Source: an uncultured Eubacteriales bacterium
GTDB taxonomy: Bacteria; Bacillota; Clostridia; Oscillospirales; Oscillospiraceae
DNA: 21,010 nt
Assembly (NCBI GenBank): GCA_900545405.1
Contig: UQYT01000042.1
Location: forward strand, 1 to 21,010
Reading direction: 5' to 3'
The notes beneath the pieces are model-generated. The model was not told the origin of the DNA. It did not search any database and saw only the letters and a list, made by a program, of their open reading frames with translations. Positions 1 to 6,579 of this stretch are shown here, piece after piece; positions within the stretch are counted from its first letter, which is position 1, and the number at the start of each line of letters is the position of its first letter. A program made the position numbers and the translations under genes.

Positions 1-91
1 CTACATGGTCACCATCCCCGCAACGGACGCCGGGCCTTTCCCCACATCCGGCGTGCTGCTCTTGGGCGTAAAAAACGGCGGGTTAAAATAT

Positions 92-112
92 AAAAAACGC
101 GGCGCGGCGCCG
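92..112 (-). terminator. Probable intrinsic terminator of the udk-tdk operon
   Basis: Read on the minus strand, a short GC-only hairpin (CGGCG, loop CCG, CGCCG) is followed two bases later by six T residues. It lies about 37 bases past the thymidine kinase stop codon. The stem is only five base pairs. The surrounding DNA also carries a direct repeat GGCGCGGCGC (101-110 and 121-130), so alternative foldings are possible. Bases 1-91 hold no gene that I can support. Confidence 0.45.
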
Positions 113-148
113 GGTATCGGGGCGCGGCGCTTTGTTTTGCGCTGTGCG

Positions 149-742
149 CTATTTTTTCATCAGGACACGGCTCTGCTCGGTTATCTTCTTCTTCCAGCAG
201 CGGTGGCACATGGCGACGTAGGCGTCGTTGCCGCCGAGGAACACCTGCTCGCCCTCGGTCACGATGCGGCCGTCGGGGGTCAATCGGGCGTTCACCGTGG
301 CCTTCGCGCCGCAGGCGCAGACCGTCTTGACCTCGGTTATCGAGTCCGCCAGCTCCATCAGCCGGCGCGAGCCCGGGAACATGTGCGTCAAAAAGTCCGT
401 CCGCAGCCCGAAGCAGAGCACGGGCACGTTGAGCTCGTCGACGATGTCGCGCAGCTCGTCTATCTGCTCCGGCGTCAGGAACTGCGCCTCGTCCGCGATG
501 ATGACGTCCCGGCCGCCCGTCGCCTCGTAGCGCGCGCGGATGCTGTCCTCCGGCGTGATGACCTCCGCCTCACGGCTGAGGCCGACGCGGCTCTTCACGA
601 TGTTCGCCCCGTCCCGGTCGTCCACGCTCGGTTTGATGAGCCAGACCGTCATGCCCAGCTCCTCGTAGTTGAACTGCGTTATCAGCGCCTGGGCGGATTT
701 CGAGCTGCCCATCGCGCCGTATTTGAAGTAGAGTTTAGCCAT
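149..742 (-). CDS. tdk: Thymidine kinase (type II)
   Basis: This cytosolic enzyme phosphorylates thymidine (and deoxyuridine) with ATP in pyrimidine salvage. The 197-residue length is normal for the family. Visible features are an N-terminal P-loop variant GAMGSSKS (residues 9-16), the IIADEAQF segment carrying the catalytic base Glu85, and four zinc-ligand cysteines (Cys142, Cys144, Cys179, Cys182) flanking the substrate lasso region with EGEQVFLGGNDAYV. The start codon lies inside the end of udk (8-base overlap) with only a weak AGGA in front of it. Translation is therefore probably coupled to udk, and both serve pyrimidine nucleoside salvage. The C-terminus ends in a short basic tail (VLMKK). 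Identification is firm. Confidence 0.95.
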   Translation of the reverse strand: MAKLYFKYGAMGSSKSAQALITQFNYEELGMTVWLIKPSVDDRDGANIVKSRVGLSREAEVITPEDSIRARYEATGGRDVIIADEAQFLTPEQIDELRDIVDELNVPVLCFGLRTDFLTHMFPGSRRLMELADSITEVKTVCACGAKATVNARLTPDGRIVTEGEQVFLGGNDAYVAMCHRCWKKKITEQSRVLMKK

Positions 743-1367
743 TTTCCTGTACCCCGCTCACATGTGCTCTTATGCGCTCTATCAGCATGTCCATCGCCAC
801 GAGATTGTGCCCGCCCTCGGGGATGATTATGTCCGCGTTCCGCTTGGAGGGCTCGACGTACATCTCGTGCATGGGCTTGACCGTGGTCAGATACTGGTCC
901 ACCACGGACTCGAGGCTCCGGCCCCGGTCGCGCACGTCGCGCACGATGCGGCGCAGTATGCGCACGTCGGCGTCCGTGTCCACGAAGATCTTGATGTCCA
1001 GCAGCTCGCAGAGGCGCGGGTCCTGGAGTATGAGTATGCCCTCCACTATGACCACCGGCGAGGGCTTTACCAGCACCGTCTTGTCCGAGCGGTTGTGGAT
1101 GGTGTAGTCGTAGACCGGACAGCGTATCGCCTCGCCCGCACGCAGACGCTTCAGGTCCCGCAGCATCAGCTCGGTGTCGAAGGCGTCCGGACAGTCGTAG
1201 TTCAGCAGCGAGCGCTGCTCGTAGTTGAGGTCGTTGTGCGCTTTATAGTAGTTGTCGTGGTAGATGACGCTGACGTTTGACGAGAACTTCTGCAGCAGCC
1301 GGCGGGTGATGGTGGTCTTGCCGCTGCCGGTGCCGCCCGCTATGCCTATGGTCATGACGCTGCCCAT
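735..1367 (-). CDS. udk: Uridine kinase (uridine/cytidine kinase)
   Basis: This enzyme phosphorylates uridine and cytidine to UMP and CMP in pyrimidine salvage. A P-loop GGTGSGKT sits near the N-terminus (residues 11-18), followed by the family motif YHDNYYK, the NYDCPDAFD substrate segment, PVYDYTIHNR and VVIVEGILIL. The 210-residue length is normal. I chose the ATG at 1367 because GGGGGAG lies eight bases upstream of it; a GTG nine bases earlier overlaps that site, and an ATG at 1355 is also possible. The gene is the first of a two-gene operon with tdk, whose start overlaps its last eight bases. It is transcribed divergently from deoD. Confidence 0.95.
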   Translation of the reverse strand: MGSVMTIGIAGGTGSGKTTITRRLLQKFSSNVSVIYHDNYYKAHNDLNYEQRSLLNYDCPDAFDTELMLRDLKRLRAGEAIRCPVYDYTIHNRSDKTVLVKPSPVVIVEGILILQDPRLCELLDIKIFVDTDADVRILRRIVRDVRDRGRSLESVVDQYLTTVKPMHEMYVEPSKRNADIIIPEGGHNLVAMDMLIERIRAHVSGVQENG

Positions 1368-1394
1368 TTTCCGCACTCCCCCTTATCCGACACG

Positions 1395-1423
1395 ATTTTA
1401 CCACAGCCTCCGCCCATATGCAA
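1395..1423 (-). promoter_or_regulatory. Sigma-A-type promoter of udk-tdk
   Basis: On the minus strand a -35 box TTGCAT (1423-1418) is separated by exactly 17 bases from a -10 box TAAAAT (1400-1395). A TG one base upstream of the -10 box makes it an extended -10. The start of transcription would fall about 20 bases before the udk start codon. This is based on consensus matching only. Confidence 0.65.
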
Positions 1424-1424
1424 T

Positions 1425-1453
1425 TTGACTTTTTCACACCGCTCGGATATAAT
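1425..1453 (+). promoter_or_regulatory. Sigma-A-type promoter of deoD
   Basis: TTGACT (1425-1430) and a perfect TATAAT (1448-1453) are spaced by exactly 17 bases, close to the ideal vegetative promoter. The expected transcript has a leader of about 28 bases that contains the AACGGAGGT ribosome binding site of deoD. Its -35 box lies one base from the -35 box of the divergent udk-tdk promoter. Confidence 0.82.
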
Positions 1454-1487
1454 TTTTGCAGAATTTTGGCAAACGGAGGTAATCACC

Positions 1488-2204
1488 ATGCCCACACCCC
1501 ACAACAGCGCCGTCAAAGGCGACTTCGCAAAGACCGTCCTCATGCCGGGCGACCCGCTCCGCTCGAAGTACATAGCCGAAAACTTCCTCGCCGAGGCCAA
1601 ACTCGTCAACAACGTCCGCGGCGTCCAGGGCTTCACCGGGCTCTGGAAGGGCGCGAAGGTCTCCGTCCAGGCCAGCGGCATGGGCATCCCGTCCATAGGC
1701 ATTTACAGCTGGGAGCTCTTCAAGGAATACGGCGTCGAGAACATCATCCGCATCGGCTCCGCGGGCGGCCTCGCCGACGACCTGAAGCTCATGGACGTCG
1801 TCGCCGCCGTCGGCGCCTGCACGGACTCGAACTTCGCCCACCAGTTCGGCGTGAACGGCACCTTCGCCCCCACGGCGGACTGGACGCTGCTCTCCACGGC
1901 GATGTCGCTGGCGGGGGAGAGGGGCCTCTCCATCCGGGCCGGCAACGTGCTCTCGGCCGACAACTTCTATAACGACGGCTCCGACGGCCCCGACCAGTGG
2001 CGCAAGCTCGGCGTCCTCGCCGTGGAGATGGAGGCCGCGGGCCTCTACATGACCGCCGCCCGCACCGGCGGACACGCGCTGTGCCTGTGCACCATCTCCG
2101 ACCACCTCTACCGCCCCGAGGAGCTCACACCCGAGGAGCGCCAGACCGGCTTCAACGACATGATAACCCTCGCCCTCGATACCGCCGCGGCCCTCGCCAA
2201 TTGA
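1488..2204 (+). CDS. deoD: Purine nucleoside phosphorylase, DeoD type
   Basis: This cytosolic enzyme cleaves purine (deoxy)ribonucleosides with phosphate to free base and (deoxy)ribose-1-phosphate. The 238 residues match the hexameric bacterial DeoD family. Visible motifs are TPH with His5, the phosphate-site MPGDPLR (residues 19-25), Arg44, RIGSAGG around Arg88 and Ser91, the nucleoside-binding VEMEAAGLY (from 179) and SDHL with catalytic Asp205. The ATG at 1488 follows ACGGAGGT at good spacing; an upstream in-frame TTG at 1425 lies inside the promoter and is not the start. The gene is flanked by pyrimidine nucleoside kinases and by a nucleoside transporter, which fits its role. No clear terminator separates it from the next gene. 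Confidence 0.96.
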   Translation: MPTPHNSAVKGDFAKTVLMPGDPLRSKYIAENFLAEAKLVNNVRGVQGFTGLWKGAKVSVQASGMGIPSIGIYSWELFKEYGVENIIRIGSAGGLADDLKLMDVVAAVGACTDSNFAHQFGVNGTFAPTADWTLLSTAMSLAGERGLSIRAGNVLSADNFYNDGSDGPDQWRKLGVLAVEMEAAGLYMTAARTGGHALCLCTISDHLYRPEELTPEERQTGFNDMITLALDTAAALAN

Positions 2205-2241
2205 CATAATAAAATTTACGAAACGGAAACAGGCAATTTAC

Positions 2242-2270
2242 TTGAATGTTACAGCCCCAGGTGATATAAT
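2242..2270 (+). promoter_or_regulatory. Extended -10 promoter of the nucleoside-binding lipoprotein gene
   Basis: TTGAAT (2242-2247), 17 bases, then TATAAT (2265-2270), with TG at 2262-2263 forming an extended -10 element. The transcript would start near 2277 and carry a leader of about 65 bases. This promoter gives the binding-protein gene its own transcription start downstream of deoD. Confidence 0.8.
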
Positions 2271-2280
2271 GCCAATTGGC
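2271..2280. promoter_or_regulatory. Ten-base perfect palindrome at the predicted transcription start; candidate operator
   Basis: GCCAATTGGC directly abuts the -10 box and covers the predicted start site, where a bound repressor would block initiation. No regulator gene is present in the window, and a palindrome of this size can arise by chance. Confidence 0.3.
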
Positions 2281-2341
2281 GCAGGAAATCCCTGCACTTA
2301 AGAACCCGAATCATAATATGAAACGGAGGATACTTACAGAA

Positions 2342-3595
2342 ATGAAGAAGTTTCTTGCACTGCTTCTCGCTCTCGTGATGGTATTCGCCCTCGCCGCCTG
2401 CGGCGGGACCGACTCCACCCCGAGCGACGCTCCCGAGTCCGAGGCTCCCGCGTCCGAGGCTCCGGCCGACGACACCCCGGCTTCCGAGGCTCCCGCGGAT
2501 GACGGCGTCATCACCGACGCCAACCAGATCCCCGACGACGCCGAGTCCGCCGACGGCACCTACGAGGTCGCCTTCGTCACCGACGTCGGCCAGCTCAAGG
2601 ACGGTTCCTTCAACGAGGGCACCTGGAACGGCGTCAAGCTCTACGCCGCCAACAACGGCCTGACCTACAAGTACTATCAGCCCGCCAACGGCGATCAGGC
2701 CACCGATGACGACCGCGTGAACGCCATGCAGGCCGCTGTCGACGCCGGCGCCAAGGTCGTCGTCTGCGCCGGCTTCCTGCAGGAGGCCGCTCTCCGCACC
2801 GCCGCCATCAACAACCCCGACGTCAACTTCGTGTTCATCGACGGCTACCCGCTGACCGAGAACCCCGACGATCCTGAAGCCGCCGTCCTCACCAACGTTG
2901 CGGGCATCAACTTCCAGGAAGAGCAGTGCGGCTACCTCGCCGGCTACGCCATCGTCAAGGAAGGCTTCACCAAGATCGGCTTCTCCGGCGGCGGCGGCGG
3001 CTCCAACCCGGCCTGCTGCCGTTACGGCTACGGCTATCTCCAGGGCGCCAGCGCGGCTGCTGCTGAGATGGGCGTGACCGTCGACGTCATGTACTCCTGG
3101 CAGTACGGCGGCGCCTTCCAGGCCTCCCCCGAGCTGCAGACCATGATCAACGGCTGGTACACCAACGGCACTGAGGTCGTGTTCGCCTGCGGCGGCTCCA
3201 TGTTCAGCTCCATCACCGCTGCCGCTGCCGCCAACGACGGCATCGTCATCGGCGTCGACGTCGACCAGAGCCCGCTGAGCGACACCGTCATCACCTCCGC
3301 CCTGAAGGGCATCTCCCAGGCCGCCCAGGTCGCCCTCGGCCACCACTACGACGGCACCTGGTCCGAGATCGGCGGCGTGCAGACCACCCTGGGCGCCAAC
3401 GACGACGCTGTCGGCCTGCCGACCGCTACCTGGTCCATGGAGAACTACACCGTTGAGGAGTATGAGGCTCAGCTCCAGGCCATGAAGGACGGCACCCTCG
3501 TTGTCGACGCCAACTACCCCGTCGACGAGTCCGGCATGGATGCTGCCGCCACCCTCAACGGCGTCCTGCCCAACATCAACATCACCGTGGTGTGA
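2342..3595 (+). CDS. BMP-family (PnrA/NupN-like) nucleoside-binding lipoprotein of an ABC transporter
   Basis: This is the extracellular substrate-binding lipoprotein that would capture nucleosides and deliver them to the permeases encoded downstream. The 417-residue product begins with a lipoprotein signal peptide (MKKFLALLLALVMVFALAAC) with lipobox LAAC and Cys20 as the lipidated residue. A repetitive Ser/Pro/Glu/Ala/Asp linker follows up to about residue 55. The BMP fold then starts with VAFVTDVGQLKDGSFN, typical of the Med/PnrA family. The stretch SGGGGGSNPACC, with two adjacent cysteines, replaces the usual GFxGGM-type segment. The ATG at 2342 follows GGAGGA at an 11-base spacing; an ATG at 2318 lacks a ribosome site and would spoil the signal peptide. 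Isoleucine codons in this gene appear to be all ATC, unlike its neighbours, suggesting strong expression. The exact ligand is inferred from context. Confidence 0.93.
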   Translation: MKKFLALLLALVMVFALAACGGTDSTPSDAPESEAPASEAPADDTPASEAPADDGVITDANQIPDDAESADGTYEVAFVTDVGQLKDGSFNEGTWNGVKLYAANNGLTYKYYQPANGDQATDDDRVNAMQAAVDAGAKVVVCAGFLQEAALRTAAINNPDVNFVFIDGYPLTENPDDPEAAVLTNVAGINFQEEQCGYLAGYAIVKEGFTKIGFSGGGGGSNPACCRYGYGYLQGASAAAAEMGVTVDVMYSWQYGGAFQASPELQTMINGWYTNGTEVVFACGGSMFSSITAAAAANDGIVIGVDVDQSPLSDTVITSALKGISQAAQVALGHHYDGTWSEIGGVQTTLGANDDAVGLPTATWSMENYTVEEYEAQLQAMKDGTLVVDANYPVDESGMDAAATLNGVLPNINITVV

Positions 3596-3617
3596 TGACC
3601 CGTACATAACCACTCGA

Positions 3618-3647
3618 AGAGAGGCCCTCCGGGGCCTCTCTTTTTTT
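3618..3647 (+). terminator. Intrinsic terminator after the binding-protein gene
   Basis: A perfect ten-base-pair stem (AGAGAGGCCC, loop TCCG, GGGCCTCTCT) runs straight into seven T residues. It separates the binding protein from the ATPase and permease genes. That arrangement is common where the binding protein is needed in excess over the membrane components. Confidence 0.87.
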
Positions 3648-3707
3648 GCAGCGGTCCCGGCGAATTTGTATAATTTTCTTGTTTTTTGCGGCTTGTTAAA
3701 TTATAAT
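3646..3707 (+). promoter_or_regulatory. Two tandem candidate promoters for the ATPase-permease operon
   Basis: Two sigma-A-like promoters lie in the AT-rich gap after the terminator. The first is TTGCAG (3646-3651), 17 bases, TATAAT (3669-3674), with its -35 box overlapping the terminator T-tract. The second is TTGTTT (3679-3684), 17 bases, TATAAT (3702-3707). Either would let the ABC genes be transcribed independently of the binding-protein gene. Both -10 boxes are perfect; both -35 boxes are moderate. Confidence 0.55.
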
Positions 3708-3739
3708 AAAGTGTACTACGTTGAAAAGGGGGCGGGGCG

Positions 3740-5287
3740 GTGGCAGCGCAGCCGGAATACATAATAGAGATGCTCGGCATCACCAAGCGTTTTCCCGGAA
3801 TAGTCGCTAACGACAACATCACCCTCCAGCTCAGAAAGGGCGAGATCCACGCTCTTCTGGGCGAGAACGGCGCGGGCAAGAGCACGCTGATGAGCGTGCT
3901 TTTCGGAATGTACCAGCCGGAGGAGGGCATCATCAAGAAAAACGGCGAGGTCGTCAAGATAAACGACCCCAACGACGCGACAAGGCTCGGCATCGGCATG
4001 GTGCACCAGCACTTCAAGCTCATCGACGTCTTCACGGTGCTGGACAACATCATCCTCGGCGCGGAGACCACGAAGCTCGGCTTCCTGCAGAAGAAGGAAG
4101 CCCGCAGGAAGGTCGAGGAGATCTCCGAGCGCTACGGCCTCAAGGTCAACCTGGACGCCAAGGTGGAGGACATCACCGTCGGCATGCAGCAGCGCGTCGA
4201 GATACTCAAGATGCTCTACCGCGACAATGAGATACTCATCTTCGACGAGCCCACGGCGGTCCTGACGCCGCAGGAGATCGAGGAGCTCATGCACACCATG
4301 CGCGGCTTCGCCGAGGAGGGCAAGAGCATACTCTTCATCTCCCACAAGCTCAACGAGATCATGGAGGTCTCGGACCGGGTCACGGTTCTGCGCAAGGGCA
4401 AGTGCATCGGCACGGTGAACACCTGCGACACGAACAAGCAGGAGCTCTCCAACATGATGGTCGGCCGCCCGGTGCAGCTGGAGATACAGAAGGCCCCGGC
4501 CAAGCCCGGAGAGACGGTGCTCAAGGTGGAGGACCTGCACGTCCGCTCCCGCGTGCACAAGAAGGACGCCGTCCGCGGCGTGAGCTTCGAGGTGCGCACG
4601 GGCGAGATAGTCTGCATCGCGGGCATAGACGGCAACGGCCAGACGGAGCTGGTGTACGGCATAACCGGCCTGGAGAAGCCCGACCACGGCCACATCACGC
4701 TCTGCGGCAAGGAGATAGCCCACGCCTCCATCAAGGCCCGCAGCGAGAACATGAGCCACATCCCCGAGGACCGGCACAAGCACGGCCTCATCCTGGACTT
4801 CACGCTCGAGCAGAACATGGTGCTGCAAAGGTTCAACGAAAAGCAGTTCCAGCACGCGGGCTTCATCGACCGCGCCAGCGTGCGCAGCTATGCGGAAAAG
4901 CTCATAGACAAGTTCGACGTCCGCTCCGGCCAGGGGCCGGTGACCGTGGCGCGCAGCATGTCCGGCGGCAACCAGCAGAAGGCCATCATCGCCCGTGAGC
5001 TGGACCGCGGCAAGGCCCTGGTCGTCGCCGTGCAGCCCACGCGCGGCCTCGACGTCGGCGCCATAGAATACATCCACGGCCAGCTCGTGGCCGAGCGGGA
5101 CGCCGGCAAGGCGATACTGCTCGTCTCGCTCGAGCTGGAGGAGGTCATGAGCCTCTCCGACCGCATCCTCGTCATGTACGAGGGCGAGATAGTCGGCGAG
5201 CTCGACCCGAAAAAGACCACAGTGCAGGAGCTCGGCCTCTACATGGCCGGCGCCAAGCGCGACGGCGGGAAGGAGGACAAGGCATGA
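3740..5287 (+). CDS. Nucleoside ABC transporter, double ATP-binding protein (NupO/YufO-like)
   Basis: This is the cytoplasmic ATPase subunit with two ABC domains in one 515-residue chain, as in sugar and nucleoside importers of the RbsA/NupO type. Domain 1 has Walker A GENGAGKS (41-48), a degenerate signature TVGMQQR (146-152) and Walker B ILIFDEP (165-171). Domain 2 has a degenerate Walker A GIDGNGQTE (from 295) lacking the P-loop lysine, a good signature SGGNQQ (408-413) and a degenerate Walker B VVAVQPTRGLD in which Asp-Glu is replaced. The second site is thus probably not an active ATPase site, as is usual in this family. The start is GTG at 3740 behind AAAAGGGGGCGG; the next ATG, at 3770, would cut into the first strand. 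Its last four bases overlap the next gene (ATGA). Confidence 0.93.
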   Translation: MAAQPEYIIEMLGITKRFPGIVANDNITLQLRKGEIHALLGENGAGKSTLMSVLFGMYQPEEGIIKKNGEVVKINDPNDATRLGIGMVHQHFKLIDVFTVLDNIILGAETTKLGFLQKKEARRKVEEISERYGLKVNLDAKVEDITVGMQQRVEILKMLYRDNEILIFDEPTAVLTPQEIEELMHTMRGFAEEGKSILFISHKLNEIMEVSDRVTVLRKGKCIGTVNTCDTNKQELSNMMVGRPVQLEIQKAPAKPGETVLKVEDLHVRSRVHKKDAVRGVSFEVRTGEIVCIAGIDGNGQTELVYGITGLEKPDHGHITLCGKEIAHASIKARSENMSHIPEDRHKHGLILDFTLEQNMVLQRFNEKQFQHAGFIDRASVRSYAEKLIDKFDVRSGQGPVTVARSMSGGNQQKAIIARELDRGKALVVAVQPTRGLDVGAIEYIHGQLVAERDAGKAILLVSLELEEVMSLSDRILVMYEGEIVGELDPKKTTVQELGLYMAGAKRDGGKEDKA

Positions 5288-6579
5288 GAGAGCGCCTCGA
5301 CAGCTTCTGGGCCAAGGACGGCACCAAGACCGTGCTGGCCAGCCTCGCCTCCATCGTCATCGGCCTGCTGGTGGGCTGCATAGTCATCGTCGTCGTCGGC
5401 CTGACCAGCGACAGCCTTTCGCCCAAGAGCGCCTGGGAGGGCGTGCGCATCGTCCTCGGCAGCATCTTCTCCACGGGCCGCGGCGAGGGCGGCGTGCTGA
5501 CCTTCGGCTTCAACCCCGTGAACACGGGCAACATGCTCTTCCGCGCCACGCCGCTCATCATGACGGGCCTCTCCGTCGCCGTGGCGTTCAAGACCGGCCT
5601 CTTCAACATCGGCGCGCCCGGCCAGTACCTCATGGGCACCATGGCCAGCCTGATGATAGCCCTCGGCATCCCGAGCGAGGTCGTGCCGCCGGTCATCATC
5701 TGGATCCTCGCCTTCCTCGGCGGCGCCGCCGCGGGCGCAATCTGGGGCTGCATCCCCGGCCTCGTCAAGGCCTACCTCAACATAAACGAGGTCCTGGCCT
5801 CCATTATGACCAACTGGATCGCCGCCAACGCCGTCACCTGGGCCTTCGAGGTCAGCAACTTCAAGAACGTGGTCGAGAACACCAAGACCAACTACATCTA
5901 CAAGACCACCTTCAACGGCGTCGAGACCGCCAAGATGGGCCTCGACAAGCTCTTCCCCGGCAGCCAGGTCAACGGCGGCATCATCGTCGCGATAATCATC
6001 GCCATCTTGATGTACATCCTCATCAACAAGACCACCCTGGGCTACCAGCTCAAGGCCTGCGGCAGCAACCGCCACGCCGCGCGCTACGCCGGCATAAAGG
6101 ACAAGCGCAACATCGTCCTCTCCATGGCCATCGCAGGCGCGCTCTCCGGCGCGGGCGCCGCGCTCTATTACCTCTCCGGCAACACGGAGTTCTACTGGCA
6201 GACCTATCAGTCCCTGCCCGCCACGGGCTTCAACGGCATCCCCGTCGCCCTGCTCGCGGCCAACAACCCCGTCGGCGTCATTTTCACCGGCATCTTCATG
6301 TCGATGCTGGACATCTCCGGCCAGCAGCTCACCAGCCTGACGCCCTACAACGAGTACCTGACCGACGTCATCATCGCCGTCATCGTGTACCTGAGCGCCT
6401 TCTCGCTGGTCATCAAGATGCTCTTCACCGGCCGCAAAAAGCGCAAGGCCGCCGAGGCCGCGCCCGCGGAGCCGGAGCCGGCGGTGACAGCCGCGGAGAC
6501 CCCGGCTGTGGAGGCGGCCGCCGTGCCGGATGCGCCGCCGGAGGATGAGTGCTCCGGGAAAGGAGGCGGTGAGGCATGA
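5284..6579 (+). CDS. Nucleoside ABC transporter permease 1 (NupP/YufP-like, BPD_transp_2 family)
   Basis: This integral membrane permease forms half of the translocation channel. The protein has about eight to ten hydrophobic segments. It carries the family motif AVAFKTGLFNIGAPGQYLMG near residues 100-120 and the cytoplasmic EVLASIMTNWIAANAV loop that contacts the ATPase. At 431 residues it is somewhat long, because after the last membrane segment (ending near residue 380) it carries a basic stretch GRKKRKAAE and a tail of about 45 residues rich in Ala, Pro and Glu. The tail has no recognisable domain. The ATG overlaps the ATPase stop (ATGA) and the gene in turn overlaps the next permease in the same way, so the three genes are translationally coupled. 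Confidence 0.92.
   Translation: MRERLDSFWAKDGTKTVLASLASIVIGLLVGCIVIVVVGLTSDSLSPKSAWEGVRIVLGSIFSTGRGEGGVLTFGFNPVNTGNMLFRATPLIMTGLSVAVAFKTGLFNIGAPGQYLMGTMASLMIALGIPSEVVPPVIIWILAFLGGAAAGAIWGCIPGLVKAYLNINEVLASIMTNWIAANAVTWAFEVSNFKNVVENTKTNYIYKTTFNGVETAKMGLDKLFPGSQVNGGIIVAIIIAILMYILINKTTLGYQLKACGSNRHAARYAGIKDKRNIVLSMAIAGALSGAGAALYYLSGNTEFYWQTYQSLPATGFNGIPVALLAANNPVGVIFTGIFMSMLDISGQQLTSLTPYNEYLTDVIIAVIVYLSAFSLVIKMLFTGRKKRKAAEAAPAEPEPAVTAAETPAVEAAAVPDAPPEDECSGKGGGEA

Noticed and set aside
1..91. A minus-strand reading frame ending in TAG at position 1 (…PKSSTPDVGKGPASVAGMVTM)
   Set aside because: Short, passes through the terminator region, has no ribosome site or recognisable family; probably non-coding.
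2201..2206. Consensus -35 box TTGACA overlapping the deoD stop codon
   Set aside because: No -10-like sequence lies 15-19 bases downstream; the promoter at 2242-2270 explains transcription better.
2271..2341. Riboswitch in the leader of the BMP lipoprotein gene
   Set aside because: The leader is only about 65 bases, with a five-base-pair hairpin (GCAGG/CCTGC); it is too short and lacks purine riboswitch core elements.
2249..3613. Long minus-strand open frame opposite the BMP lipoprotein gene
   Set aside because: It is a Gly/Val/Asp/Ala-rich antisense shadow produced by high GC and biased codons; it has no family motifs, and the plus strand has a clear lipoprotein with promoter and terminator.
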